A stretch of 29,927 bases of DNA. Origin: Mobilitalea sp. (GTDB lineage: Bacteria > Bacillota_A > Clostridia > Lachnospirales > Lachnospiraceae). Position 1 is the stretch's first letter. Every line of letters starts with the position of its first letter. Below are positions 17,144 to 24,848 of the stretch, piece after piece. The notes under the pieces were generated by a model. The model searched no databases and was not told the DNA's origin. It saw nothing but the letters and a program-made list of their open reading frames with translations. The stretch lies in the NCBI GenBank assembly GCA_029974875.1, contig JARKQP010000733.1, forward strand, positions 1 to 29,927, in the 5' to 3' direction. Both the position numbers and the translations under genes were made by a program.

Positions 17144-17701
17144 ATGATGACGGAAATCTCTCTTAATGTATTAGATATTGCGAATAATTCAATACGGGCA
17201 GGCGCCGGTTTGATTGAAATAACTGTTCAAATACAAAGAGACAAAGATGCACTGACGATAACTATCACGGATAATGGCTGCGGCATGACACCTGAACAGC
17301 TAAAGAGCGTGGAGGATCCTTTTTTTACTACCCGCACCACCAGAAGGATCGGGCTTGGCGTACCATTTTTTAAGATGGCGGCCTTAAGCACCGGCGGAAG
17401 CTTTAAGATCGATTCCACACCGGGTTCAGGGACTACCATCACTGCCGTCTTCGGTCTGACACATATTGACCGGATGCCCTTAGGTGATATGAACAGTACA
17501 ATCCATACATTAATTACTTTGAATACACATATTGATTTCCTGTATACTTACATCTTTGATGGAAATCAATTTACGCTGGATACCAGGGAGTTCCGCCAGG
17601 TTTTAGGCGATGTTCCCTTAAATTCCCCGGAAGTATCGGCTTATATCAAAGAATACTTAACTGAGAACCAAAACGAAGCGGACGGCGGATATCACATATA
17701 G
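17144..17701 (+). CDS. stand-alone GHKL-type ATP-binding protein of the hyd operon
   Basis: This 185-residue protein consists mainly of a histidine-kinase-like ATPase domain (1-105). It has the N-box LDIANNSIRAGA, G1 box TDNGCGMT, F-box DPFFTTR and G2 box RIGLGVP, but no dimerisation or phosphoacceptor domain. The C-terminal 80 residues are of unknown function. It lacks its own strong ribosome binding site: the ATG sits one base after the hydC stop, so translation is probably coupled. Homologues with the same layout occur in hyd operons of other Clostridia, where the role is not established. An anti-sigma-like kinase or an ATP-dependent assembly factor are possible. The start could also be the adjacent ATG at 17147. 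Confidence 0.85.
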   Translation: MMTEISLNVLDIANNSIRAGAGLIEITVQIQRDKDALTITITDNGCGMTPEQLKSVEDPFFTTRTTRRIGLGVPFFKMAALSTGGSFKIDSTPGSGTTITAVFGLTHIDRMPLGDMNSTIHTLITLNTHIDFLYTYIFDGNQFTLDTREFRQVLGDVPLNSPEVSAYIKEYLTENQNEADGGYHI

Positions 17702-17779
17702 ATACCTTTGTCCAACGCTGGAGTAGGGGGGCGTGCTACTTCAGGAATATAACATTAGAGCTATAGACATACATTGATT

Positions 17780-17949
17780 ATTTAAGAGAGGGCAGATCCT
17801 CTCTCTAGTTACCATAAACATTTTAGTTTATTTAAGGAGGTTAAATCCTCCTAACCCAGTTACCATAAACTTTTTCGTCTATTTAAGGAGGTTAAATCCT
17901 CCTAATCCAGTTACTATAAAACTTTTTCGTCTATTTAAGGAGGATTAGC
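17780..17949 (+). repeat. 51-bp tandem repeats with SD/anti-SD hairpins in the hyd operon
   Basis: Three units (17780-17829, 17830-17880, 17881-17932) and a partial fourth (17933-17949) each begin ATTTAAG and share ACCATAAA or ACTATAAA and TTTTTCGTCT-like tails. Units 2 and 3 contain AGGAGG, a TTAAAT loop and CCTCCT (17835-17852 and 17886-17903). Unit 1 has the compensated stem AGAGAGG/CCTCTCT (17785-17804). The fourth unit carries the true ribosome binding site AGGAGG (17938-17943), 6 bases before the next start codon. The anti-SD arm of unit 3 could pair with that site. It lies in a 248-base gap with no open frame of note. A translational or mRNA-stability role is inferred. Confidence 0.85.
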
Positions 17950-18321
17950 ATGAAGTCTCTAGAAGAGCTTAAAGCAATCAGGGAAAAAATGCAGGGTCAG
18001 ATCGGTATTCGCAGCGAATCCAGTGACCAGACCCGTGTAGTAGTAGGTATGGCTACCTGCGGTATTGCCAGCGGGGCAAGACCGGTGCTTACCGCACTTT
18101 CCGATGCAGTCCAGACCAAAGGCCTGGCAAATGTATCCGTAACACAGACCGGATGTATCGGCTTATGCCAATATGAGCCTATCGTAGAAATATACGAGCC
18201 CGGCAAAGATAAAGTAACCTATGTTAAAATGACTCCGGAGAAGGCTCAGGAAGTAGTTGAGCAGCACTTACTCCGCGGCCATATCGTTCAAAAATATACA
18301 ATCGCCGAGGTACTCGGTTAA
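17950..18321 (+). CDS. small thioredoxin-fold ferredoxin-like protein of the hyd operon (HydD-like)
   Basis: This 123-residue protein is related to the [2Fe-2S] thioredoxin-like ferredoxins: VVGMATCGIASGARPV, then TQTGCIGLC and EPIVEIYEPGKDKVTYVK. Only three of the usual four ligands are present (C37, C69, C73). The position about five residues after C37 is non-cysteine, so cluster binding is doubtful. A gene of this size is common between the NuoE-like and NuoF-like genes of clostridial bifurcating hydrogenases and probably encodes an accessory subunit of the complex. It starts at the ATG after the repeat array. The hydB-like gene follows after 18 bases with its own GGAGG. Confidence 0.85.
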   Translation: MKSLEELKAIREKMQGQIGIRSESSDQTRVVVGMATCGIASGARPVLTALSDAVQTKGLANVSVTQTGCIGLCQYEPIVEIYEPGKDKVTYVKMTPEKAQEVVEQHLLRGHIVQKYTIAEVLG

Positions 18322-18339
18322 TCTGAAGGAGGACACACT

Positions 18340-20127
18340 ATGTATCGTTCACATGTGTTAGTTTGCGGTGGTACCGGATGTACTTCTTCAGGAAGTACTA
18401 AGATTATCGAGTCACTGCAGGCAGAAATCAATAAGAATGGCCTGAAGGAAGAGGTTGCCGTTGTACAGACAGGCTGCCACGGACTTTGCGCTTTAGGCCC
18501 TATCGTTATTATTTATCCGGAAGCGGCTTTCTATGCCATGGTTAAGGAAGATGACATTCCTGAGATCGTTTCCGAGCATTTATTAAAGGGACGTATTGTA
18601 ACCCGTCTGTTATATACGGAAATGGTAACAGATGAAGGCCTTAAGTCCTTAAATGATACTGACTTCTATAAAAAACAGCACAGAATTGCCCTGCGCAACT
18701 GTGGTGTAATCAATCCTGAAAACATTGATGAATACATCGGTACCGGCGGTTATGAAGCCCTCGGTAAGGTACTGACTGAATATACCCCCGACCAGGTTAT
18801 CCAGACCATCCTAGACAGCGGTCTCCGTGGCCGTGGCGGCGGCGGTTTCCCAACAGGCTTAAAGTGGAAGCTGGCTAAGGGAAATGACGCTGACCAGAAA
18901 TATGTCTGTTGTAACGCCGACGAAGGCGATCCAGGTGCCTTCATGGACCGTTCCGTATTAGAGGGTGACCCTCATGTACTTCTTGAGGCTATGGCAATTG
19001 CCGGTTACGCAATCGGCGCTACCCAGGGTTACATCTACGTGCGTGCGGAATATCCAATCGCTGTAGACCGTCTTGAAATTGCCATTGAACAGGCAAGGGA
19101 ATACGGTTTACTTGGCAAGAATATCTTTGACAGCGGCTTTGACTTTGACCTTGAATTAAGGCTTGGTGCCGGTGCTTTCGTATGCGGTGAGGAAACAGCC
19201 CTTATGACCTCCATCGAGGGTAACCGCGGTGAGCCCCGTCCCCGTCCTCCATTCCCTGCACAGAAGGGTCTGTTCCAGAAGCCTACTATCTTAAATAACG
19301 TTGAAACCTATGCTAACATTCCCCAGATTATCTTAAATGGTCCGGAATGGTTCGCAGCTATGGGTACAGAAAAATCCAAGGGCACCAAGGTATTCGCACT
19401 TGGCGGTAAGATCAACAATACGGGTCTTGTAGAGATCCCCATGGGAACACCCCTGCGTGAAGTAATCGAAGAAATCGGCGGCGGCATCCCTAACGGCAAG
19501 AAATTCAAGGCGGCCCAGACCGGCGGTCCCTCCGGCGGATGTATCCCTGCCTCCCATTTTGATATTCCAATCGATTACGACAACCTGATCAGCATCGGCT
19601 CCATGATGGGCTCCGGCGGTCTTATCGTAATGGATGAAGACAACTGTATGGTTGATATTGCAAAGTTCTTCCTGGAGTTCACAGTAGACGAGTCCTGCGG
19701 TAAATGTACTCCCTGCCGTATCGGTACAAAGCGTCTCCACGAAATCCTTGACAAGATCACTAACGGACAGGGAACTATGGAAGACCTTGATAAATTAGAG
19801 GATCTTTGCTACTACATTAAGGAAAATGCACTCTGCGGCCTTGGCCAGACAGCTCCTAACCCCGTATTATCAACATTACGTTACTTTAAAGACGAATATG
19901 TTGCCCATGTAATTGACAAGAAATGCCCTGCCGGTGTCTGCAAGGCTCTCCTCTCCTACATTATCGATGCTGATAAGTGTAAAGGCTGTACCTTATGTGC
20001 AAGAATTTGTCCTAACGGCGCAATCGAAGGCAAGGTAAAAGAGATTCACCTTATCGATCAGAGCAAGTGTATCAAGTGCGGCGCATGTATGGAGAAGTGC
20101 AGATTCGGTGCTATTTCCAAGAAATAA
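18340..20127 (+). CDS. hydB: NuoF-like NADH-binding flavoprotein subunit of bifurcating hydrogenase (HydB)
   Basis: This 595-residue protein has all HydB modules. An N-terminal thioredoxin-like [2Fe-2S] domain has C9, C14, C46 and C50 (CGGTGC and CHGLC). The FMN/NADH domain carries GLRGRGGGGFPTGLKW and ADEGDPGAFMDRS. An SLBB-like region follows, then an NADH-dehydrogenase [4Fe-4S] site in ESCGKCTPCRIGTKR. A C-terminal two-[4Fe-4S] ferredoxin domain has CKGCTLCARICP and CIKCGACMEKC. It oxidises or reduces NAD(H) and is the likely site of flavin-based electron bifurcation. GGAGG precedes the ATG. The length is normal for the family and no key residue appears to be missing. Confidence 0.95.
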   Translation: MYRSHVLVCGGTGCTSSGSTKIIESLQAEINKNGLKEEVAVVQTGCHGLCALGPIVIIYPEAAFYAMVKEDDIPEIVSEHLLKGRIVTRLLYTEMVTDEGLKSLNDTDFYKKQHRIALRNCGVINPENIDEYIGTGGYEALGKVLTEYTPDQVIQTILDSGLRGRGGGGFPTGLKWKLAKGNDADQKYVCCNADEGDPGAFMDRSVLEGDPHVLLEAMAIAGYAIGATQGYIYVRAEYPIAVDRLEIAIEQAREYGLLGKNIFDSGFDFDLELRLGAGAFVCGEETALMTSIEGNRGEPRPRPPFPAQKGLFQKPTILNNVETYANIPQIILNGPEWFAAMGTEKSKGTKVFALGGKINNTGLVEIPMGTPLREVIEEIGGGIPNGKKFKAAQTGGPSGGCIPASHFDIPIDYDNLISIGSMMGSGGLIVMDEDNCMVDIAKFFLEFTVDESCGKCTPCRIGTKRLHEILDKITNGQGTMEDLDKLEDLCYYIKENALCGLGQTAPNPVLSTLRYFKDEYVAHVIDKKCPAGVCKALLSYIIDADKCKGCTLCARICPNGAIEGKVKEIHLIDQSKCIKCGACMEKCRFGAISKK

Positions 20128-20221
20128 GAGAAATGCGGCTGATTCGCTTGTCAGGAATGCAGTGATATTCTCTTTAAAGACACACCATGTATCCTTTCAA
20201 GTATATTTGAAGATAGAGTTG

Positions 20222-20274
20222 GGTTGAAAATCAATCACTTTCAACCTGTAATTAGAACTGTCATAGCATGACAG
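20222..20274 (+). promoter_or_regulatory. two intercistronic hairpins upstream of hydA
   Basis: GGTTGAAA/TTTCAACC (20222-20229 with 20239-20246) and CTGTCAT/ATGACAG (20258-20264 with 20268-20274) are perfect stems in the 161-base gap before hydA. The second ends three bases before the ribosome binding site GGAGG (20278-20282). No U-tract follows either stem, so an mRNA processing or stability role is more likely than termination. Confidence 0.5.
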
Positions 20275-20288
20275 AATGGAGGTTGTTA

Positions 20289-22043
20289 ATGGAAACTGTT
20301 AATATAAAAATAAATGGTATGCCTGTAGAAGCACCTAAGGGCTCCACTATTTTAGAAGCAGCTAAGCTGGCACATATTGATATTCCTACCCTTTGCTTTT
20401 TAAAGGATGTCAATGAAATCGGTGCCTGCCGCATCTGCGTTGTAGAAGTAAAGGGCGCAAGAAGCCTTGTGGCTGCCTGCATGTACCCAATTGCTGAGGG
20501 TATGGAAATTGTAACAAACTCTCATAAGGTGCTTGATTCCCGTAGGAAAACCTTAGAGCTTATCCTGTCTGACCACGACAGAAAATGTTTATCCTGCGTC
20601 CGCAGCGGTAATTGTGAGCTTCAGAAGCTTTGCAACGACCTTAAGGTTGAAGATGAATACCTGTACGATGGCGAGCGTACCCACTATGAGCTGGATAATA
20701 CCTCTGCCCATATGGTCCGCGACAACAACAAATGTATTCTTTGCAGACGCTGCTCAGCCGTATGTGACACGATCCAGGGCATCGGCGTAATCGGTGCAAA
20801 TGAGCGTGGCTTTGATACCAACATTTCCTGCGCCTTCGACATGGGTCTGGGTGATACCAGCTGCGTATCCTGCGGCCAGTGTATCGCAGTCTGCCCTACC
20901 GGCGCTCTCTTAGAAAAGGACTATACGGATGAAGTATTTGCGGCACTTGCAGATCCTGACAAGTATGTTGTAGTCCAGACCGCTCCTGCTGTCCGTGCAG
21001 CACTTGGCGAGGCCTTCGGCCTGCCCATCGGCACCAACGTACAGGGCAAGATGGTATCAGCCCTTCGCCGCTTAGGCTTTGAGAAGGTATTTGATACCGA
21101 TTTCTCTGCGGACTTAACAATTATGGAGGAAGCCAACGAGTTAATCGACAGAATCAGCAACGGCGGAGTATTACCTATGATTACCTCCTGCTCACCGGGC
21201 TGGATTAAATATTGTGAGCATTATTATCCGGATATGATTCCCAATTTATCTACCTGCAAATCTCCCCAGCAGATGTTCGGCGCTATTACAAAGACCTATT
21301 ATGCTGAGAAAATGGGCATTGATCCTGCAAAGATTGTTATGGTCAGCGTAATGCCATGTACAGCAAAGAAATTCGAGATTGGCAGGGAGAACCAGAATGC
21401 AGCCGGCGTTCCTGATGTAGATATCTCCATCACTACCCGCGAGCTTGCAAGAATGATTGAGCGCGTAGGCCTCAACTTCTTATCCCTTCCGGATGAAGAC
21501 TTTGATGATCCACTTGGCAGGTCAACCGGTGCTGCCGTCATCTTCGGTGCTACCGGCGGTGTTATGGAGGCTGCTTTAAGAACTGCTGTTGAATCCTTAA
21601 CCGGAGAAGAGCTTGCTAACCTGGATTTTAAAGAGGTCCGCGGTACCAAGGGTATTAAGGAAGCAGTCTATAATGTAGCAGGCATGGAGGTAAATGTTGC
21701 AGTTGCATCAGGCCTTTCCAATGCAAGAAAGCTTCTTGATGACGTGAAGTCCGGTAAAGCAACTTATCACTTCATCGAGGTTATGGGTTGCCCCGGCGGC
21801 TGTGTAAACGGCGGCGGACAGCCTCAGCAGCCAGGTGTTGTCCGTAACTTTACTGACATCAGGGCTCTCCGTGCAAAGGCATTATACGATATCGACGCAA
21901 ACATGCCTCACAGAAAGTCCCACGATAATCCTTCCATCAAGATGCTTTACAATGAGTATCTTGAGAAACCGGGCAGCCATAAGGCTCACCACATCCTTCA
22001 TACCACCTATGTGGAGAGAAGTGTAAATAAAAGCTTTAAATAA
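20289..22043 (+). CDS. hydA: [FeFe]-hydrogenase catalytic subunit of trimeric bifurcating type (HydA)
   Basis: This is a 584-residue protein when started at the ATG at 20289, which has GGAGG seven bases upstream. The earlier ATG at 20268 lies within a hairpin stem. The N-terminal plant-type [2Fe-2S] domain has C36, C47, C50 and C64. A His/Cys [4Fe-4S] site follows (HDRKCLSC...C...C, about 96-115). A two-[4Fe-4S] domain carries CILCRRCSAVC and CVSCGQCIAVCP. H-cluster motifs are TSCSPGW (299-305), MPCTAKKFE (355-363) and EVMGCPGGCVNGGGQP (497-512), with C301, C357, C501 and C505 as ligands. The C-terminal extension ends HKAHHILHTTY. It makes or consumes H2 in the cytoplasm with HydB and HydC. 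Ser302 occupies the position of the proton-relay Cys of monomeric hydrogenases. Confidence 0.95.
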   Translation: METVNIKINGMPVEAPKGSTILEAAKLAHIDIPTLCFLKDVNEIGACRICVVEVKGARSLVAACMYPIAEGMEIVTNSHKVLDSRRKTLELILSDHDRKCLSCVRSGNCELQKLCNDLKVEDEYLYDGERTHYELDNTSAHMVRDNNKCILCRRCSAVCDTIQGIGVIGANERGFDTNISCAFDMGLGDTSCVSCGQCIAVCPTGALLEKDYTDEVFAALADPDKYVVVQTAPAVRAALGEAFGLPIGTNVQGKMVSALRRLGFEKVFDTDFSADLTIMEEANELIDRISNGGVLPMITSCSPGWIKYCEHYYPDMIPNLSTCKSPQQMFGAITKTYYAEKMGIDPAKIVMVSVMPCTAKKFEIGRENQNAAGVPDVDISITTRELARMIERVGLNFLSLPDEDFDDPLGRSTGAAVIFGATGGVMEAALRTAVESLTGEELANLDFKEVRGTKGIKEAVYNVAGMEVNVAVASGLSNARKLLDDVKSGKATYHFIEVMGCPGGCVNGGGQPQQPGVVRNFTDIRALRAKALYDIDANMPHRKSHDNPSIKMLYNEYLEKPGSHKAHHILHTTYVERSVNKSFK

Positions 22044-22066
22044 TTAAAACTTATCATAACACCTCT

Positions 22067-22102
22067 AAAAGGATAATGGGTTTTTCCCATTATCCTTTTT
22101 TG
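22067..22102 (+). terminator. rho-independent terminator of the hyd operon
   Basis: A perfect 14-bp stem (AAAAGGATAATGGG with CCCATTATCCTTTT, 5-T loop) is followed by a T run, 23 bases after the hydA stop. Confidence 0.95.
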
Positions 22103-22195
22103 TCCGTTCTGGTCTTTATCCACTTAACCTTTGTCTATCCTTCCTTCGTCCATCAGTTTCCCCTTTGTCTATCTTTTCACGATCGGCTCCGTCTA

Positions 22196-22224
22196 TTGAC
22201 AATGCTTTATCAACAACATATACT
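22196..22224 (+). promoter_or_regulatory. predicted promoter of the DUF1874-like gene
   Basis: TTGACA (22196-22201) and TATACT (22219-22224) are exactly 17 bases apart. The transcript would have a leader of about 135 bases before the start codon at 22365. That leader contains the self-complementary CCTGCAGG but no riboswitch I recognise. The stretch before the promoter (22103-22195) is pyrimidine-rich and holds CCTTTGTCTATC twice. Confidence 0.7.
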
Positions 22225-22364
22225 AATTTTATAGAGAAAATATCATTGCACCTCAGTCTTACCAAGGAACGGAGCCTCCGGTCTGTCTGCGCTGGAAGCC
22301 TCTTAACAATTGCATTTTGCCTGCCATCAGAATCCTGCAGGCCTATCAGGAAGGAGAGGGTTTT

Positions 22365-22748
22365 ATGTCTACAAAGAAGATTGAACATCCATTACTACTG
22401 CTTGATAACAGCAATGTGAACACCCTGTTTAACGAAGGTGAGTACAAATGTACTAAGATGACCTTCGAGGAAGTGCGGGAAATCATAGGAATGTATGATA
22501 CAAAGGACATCACCGTATGCTTTTCACACCCTGACACCTATGACATCATTTTCAACTACATCGGGATCCCGAAGCAAGACTATGAATACAAGCCTACCCG
22601 GACCATCGAGGCCGGACAGGACGGTATCATTTTTAAAATGTATGTTACTCCTTCAGAAACACAACCCATTATCCATAATGATGGTATTGAGGCAAAGAAG
22701 ATTCAAAATATTTATGTTTATTGTGTGCATATTACAAGAACGAAATAA
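22365..22748 (+). CDS. DUF1874-like (STIV B116/YddF-like) small protein
   Basis: This is a 127-residue protein when started at the ATG at 22365, after AAGGAGAGG. An upstream ATG at 22317 is rejected because it has no ribosome binding site. The layout LLLLDNSNVNT, EGEYKCTKMTFEEVREII, TVCFSHPDTYDIIFNYIGI and DGIIFKMYV matches the DUF1874 pattern (L-N-S, G-y, s-eEa-eli, gH-sTaeil-LG, d-aivfkl). DUF1874 includes the AcrIII-1/Crn2 ring nucleases that cleave cyclic tetra-adenylate. His55 aligns with their active-site histidine, but the Arg usually found after the FKL strand is not seen. Catalysis is therefore uncertain. It has its own promoter and terminators. The family call comes from pattern matching by eye. 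Confidence 0.55.
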   Translation: MSTKKIEHPLLLLDNSNVNTLFNEGEYKCTKMTFEEVREIIGMYDTKDITVCFSHPDTYDIIFNYIGIPKQDYEYKPTRTIEAGQDGIIFKMYVTPSETQPIIHNDGIEAKKIQNIYVYCVHITRTK

Positions 22749-22759
22749 ACCTATCCATA

Positions 22760-22790
22760 AAATGAGATTATCTTGAAAATAATCTCATTT
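22760..22790 (+). terminator. hairpin after the DUF1874-like gene
   Basis: A perfect 12-bp stem (AAATGAGATTAT with ATAATCTCATTT, 7-base loop) lies 11 bases after the stop codon. The following U-tract is weak, and a second, stronger hairpin follows at once. Confidence 0.7.
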
Positions 22791-22800
22791 CGTATCTTTA

Positions 22801-22857
22801 TCAGTGCAGACAGAAAGCTTAGTGATAAGCTTTCTGCTTGCGCTGATTTTCAATTTT
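22801..22857 (+). terminator. second, stronger terminator after the DUF1874-like gene
   Basis: An 11-bp perfect stem (CAGAAAGCTTA with TAAGCTTTCTG, loop GTGA) is extended by TCAGTGC/GCGCTGA. It is followed by TTTTCAATTTTT. Together with the preceding hairpin it makes a tandem terminator. Confidence 0.85.
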
Positions 22858-23018
22858 TCCGGTTCATGGATCTAAGTCCCCGAGGCTTCAGCTTAACACG
22901 CTTAATCCCTACTGCAGGGTGCTTCTCTTTTTTAGTATCATATATTTCTATTTGATAAGTTTATCTTAAAAAATTTATAAAAATATAAAAATAATACTAG
23001 TAATCATTACTATTTTTG
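22858..23018. other. intergenic DNA before the chemoreceptor gene
   Basis: No gene is seen here. A short CCCT/AGGG stem (22907-22919) followed by CTTCTCTTTTTT could be a weak extra terminator. The rest is AT-rich. I looked for a c-di-GMP riboswitch, often found before chemoreceptor genes, and saw none of its conserved core. Confidence 0.4.
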
Positions 23019-23027
23019 TGATATAAT
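22999..23027 (+). promoter_or_regulatory. predicted extended -10 promoter and palindrome of the chemoreceptor gene
   Basis: TGATATAAT (23019-23027) is an extended -10 element 52 bases before the start codon. The palindrome AGTAAT-C-ATTACT (22999-23011) covers the -35 position and could be an operator. Confidence 0.5.
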
Positions 23028-23078
23028 TCCGTTATAAAATATATATCCCCACACTATATTAAAAGGATGGACTTGCCA

Positions 23079-24770
23079 ATGAAAATCAAATGGAAAATCG
23101 TACTAGCTTTTGATCTGTTATTATTAACTATCATTATTTTAACCAACGTAATTGTAAGGAATCTCATCACGGATCTGGTGGAGAAAGAGAAATCCGTAGA
23201 ACTTATGAACTATTCTTCACTTTGTATGTCCCTTTTCAACTCACACTATCCAGGTGATTGGCGTTTGGACGGCAACAATCTATATAAGGGTGACACTCTT
23301 ATGAATGAGAATTTTGAGGTGGTAGACGAGGCCTTACAAAATACCGGTATCTTATCCTCCATTTTTGCCATGGATACCCGGATCTCTACCACAGTAATGG
23401 ATACCTCCGGCGCCAGACAGCTCGGTACAAAAGCTTCTGATGCTGTGATTCAACAGGTTCTGACAAAGGGAGAAAACTATATCGGGACTGCGAACGTTTT
23501 GGGCCGCAGCGCTACTTCCTATTACATTCCAATAAAAAATAATGGCAATATTATTGGAATGTGGTCTGTCGCCGTATATTCCGACGATATACAGAAGGAA
23601 ATTGCTGATTCTTTAGTTAAAATATCCATTCTCTTTATCGTACTTGCCTTGATCGGTACTGGCATCACCTATCTGATCGGTGCAAATATGACGAAGGGAT
23701 ACATTGATATAAAGCAGAACCTGCACAGCCTGGAATCCGGTGATTTTACAATACAATTACCGGAGAAGTCTTTAAAGCGTAAGGATGAAATTGGAGATAT
23801 CACAAGATCCTTCTATAATACGCAGGAAAAGGTAAGAGGTGTTATAGCTACAATTAAATCAGAAACAGCCCAAATAAAAACCTCCTCAGATACCCTGGCA
23901 GATGGCGCAAACCAGGTTCACCGGGATGTCGAGGATATCTCTGCTACTACACAGCAGCTATCCGCCGGAATGGAGGAAACTGCTGCATCCACAGAAGAGA
24001 TGAATGCTGCTTCCCTTGCAATCACAGATGAAATAAAACGTGTATCCGCAATGGCAACCGATGGGCAAAAAGTTGCTTCCGACATTAAAGTACGCGCCCA
24101 GAACCTGAAGGACGAAGCGGTGGAATTCCAAGCAACTGCCATTGAGATGTATGATAAAACGAACAAGAAGCTTAGACAATCCATTAGCAAAGCTGCTGCT
24201 ATTGAGGAAATTAAATCCTTATCGCAGGCTATTTTAGGCATCACAGCACAGACCAATCTTCTGGCCCTAAATGCTACCATTGAATCCGCAAGAGCTGGCG
24301 AAGCCGGCAAAGGCTTTGCCGTTGTCGCTAATGAGATAAGCAATTTGGCACACAATTCAAAAAATGCTGTTTCCCAGATTGAAGCAATCAGCAATGAGAT
24401 ATCAAACGCCGTACGGGATATTGTCTCCGATTCAGAGACCCTGCTGGCTTTTGTGGACAGCAAGGTAATCAAGGATTATGAAACACTTGTAAAAACCGGT
24501 GAACAATATCATAACGACGCCAATACCATCGGCGAGATGGTAAATGAAATTAAAAGCTCTACACTTCAATTGGACGAGTCCATTTCCTATATTAAGCAGT
24601 CCATTAACGAAATAACCTCGGCTGCAAATGAAGCTGCGCAGGGCTCTACCAATATTGCTGAAAGCTCGACTGCAATATTTAATAAAACGGACGAAGTATT
24701 GGTGCAGGCTAATAAGAATAAAGACATCGCAGAAGAGCTAAATACACTTGTCCAGTTTTTTCAGATTTAA
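23079..24770 (+). CDS. methyl-accepting chemotaxis protein with single Cache domain
   Basis: This is a 563-residue protein when started at the ATG at 23079. The ATG four codons earlier lies inside the AAAAGGATGG ribosome binding site. Membrane segment 1 (about 7-27) and segment 2 (about 185-207) enclose a single-Cache sensor domain with NNLYKGDTLMN, VVDEALQNTGILSSIF, DTRISTTV and IGMWSVAV. HAMP follows (about 208-262) and then the long signalling coiled coil. The hairpin tip reads ITAQTNLLALNATIESARAG, followed by EAGKGFAVVANEISNLA. It would sense a small external ligand, often a carboxylate or amine in this Cache class, and control CheA. It is monocistronic, flanked by terminators and repeat-rich DNA. 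Confidence 0.93.
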   Translation: MKIKWKIVLAFDLLLLTIIILTNVIVRNLITDLVEKEKSVELMNYSSLCMSLFNSHYPGDWRLDGNNLYKGDTLMNENFEVVDEALQNTGILSSIFAMDTRISTTVMDTSGARQLGTKASDAVIQQVLTKGENYIGTANVLGRSATSYYIPIKNNGNIIGMWSVAVYSDDIQKEIADSLVKISILFIVLALIGTGITYLIGANMTKGYIDIKQNLHSLESGDFTIQLPEKSLKRKDEIGDITRSFYNTQEKVRGVIATIKSETAQIKTSSDTLADGANQVHRDVEDISATTQQLSAGMEETAASTEEMNAASLAITDEIKRVSAMATDGQKVASDIKVRAQNLKDEAVEFQATAIEMYDKTNKKLRQSISKAAAIEEIKSLSQAILGITAQTNLLALNATIESARAGEAGKGFAVVANEISNLAHNSKNAVSQIEAISNEISNAVRDIVSDSETLLAFVDSKVIKDYETLVKTGEQYHNDANTIGEMVNEIKSSTLQLDESISYIKQSINEITSAANEAAQGSTNIAESSTAIFNKTDEVLVQANKNKDIAEELNTLVQFFQI

Positions 24771-24848
24771 TACATTGTCCTATGAAAAAACAGCTATGCA
24801 AGCTTTCATTCATTAGTAATGATATGCCTTATAGCCCAATAATCTAAC
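24771..24848. other. intergenic DNA after the chemoreceptor gene
   Basis: No gene, promoter or clear terminator is seen in these 78 bases. ATTAGTAAT (around 24813) echoes the AGTAATCATTACT palindrome upstream of the chemoreceptor gene. Confidence 0.4.

Noticed and set aside
22165..22419. 84-codon plus-strand frame before the DUF1874-like gene
   Set aside because: It starts upstream of the predicted promoter, overlaps the better-supported gene and has no ribosome binding site.
22858..23078. c-di-GMP riboswitch before the chemoreceptor gene
   Set aside because: The conserved core bases of type I or II aptamers are not seen.
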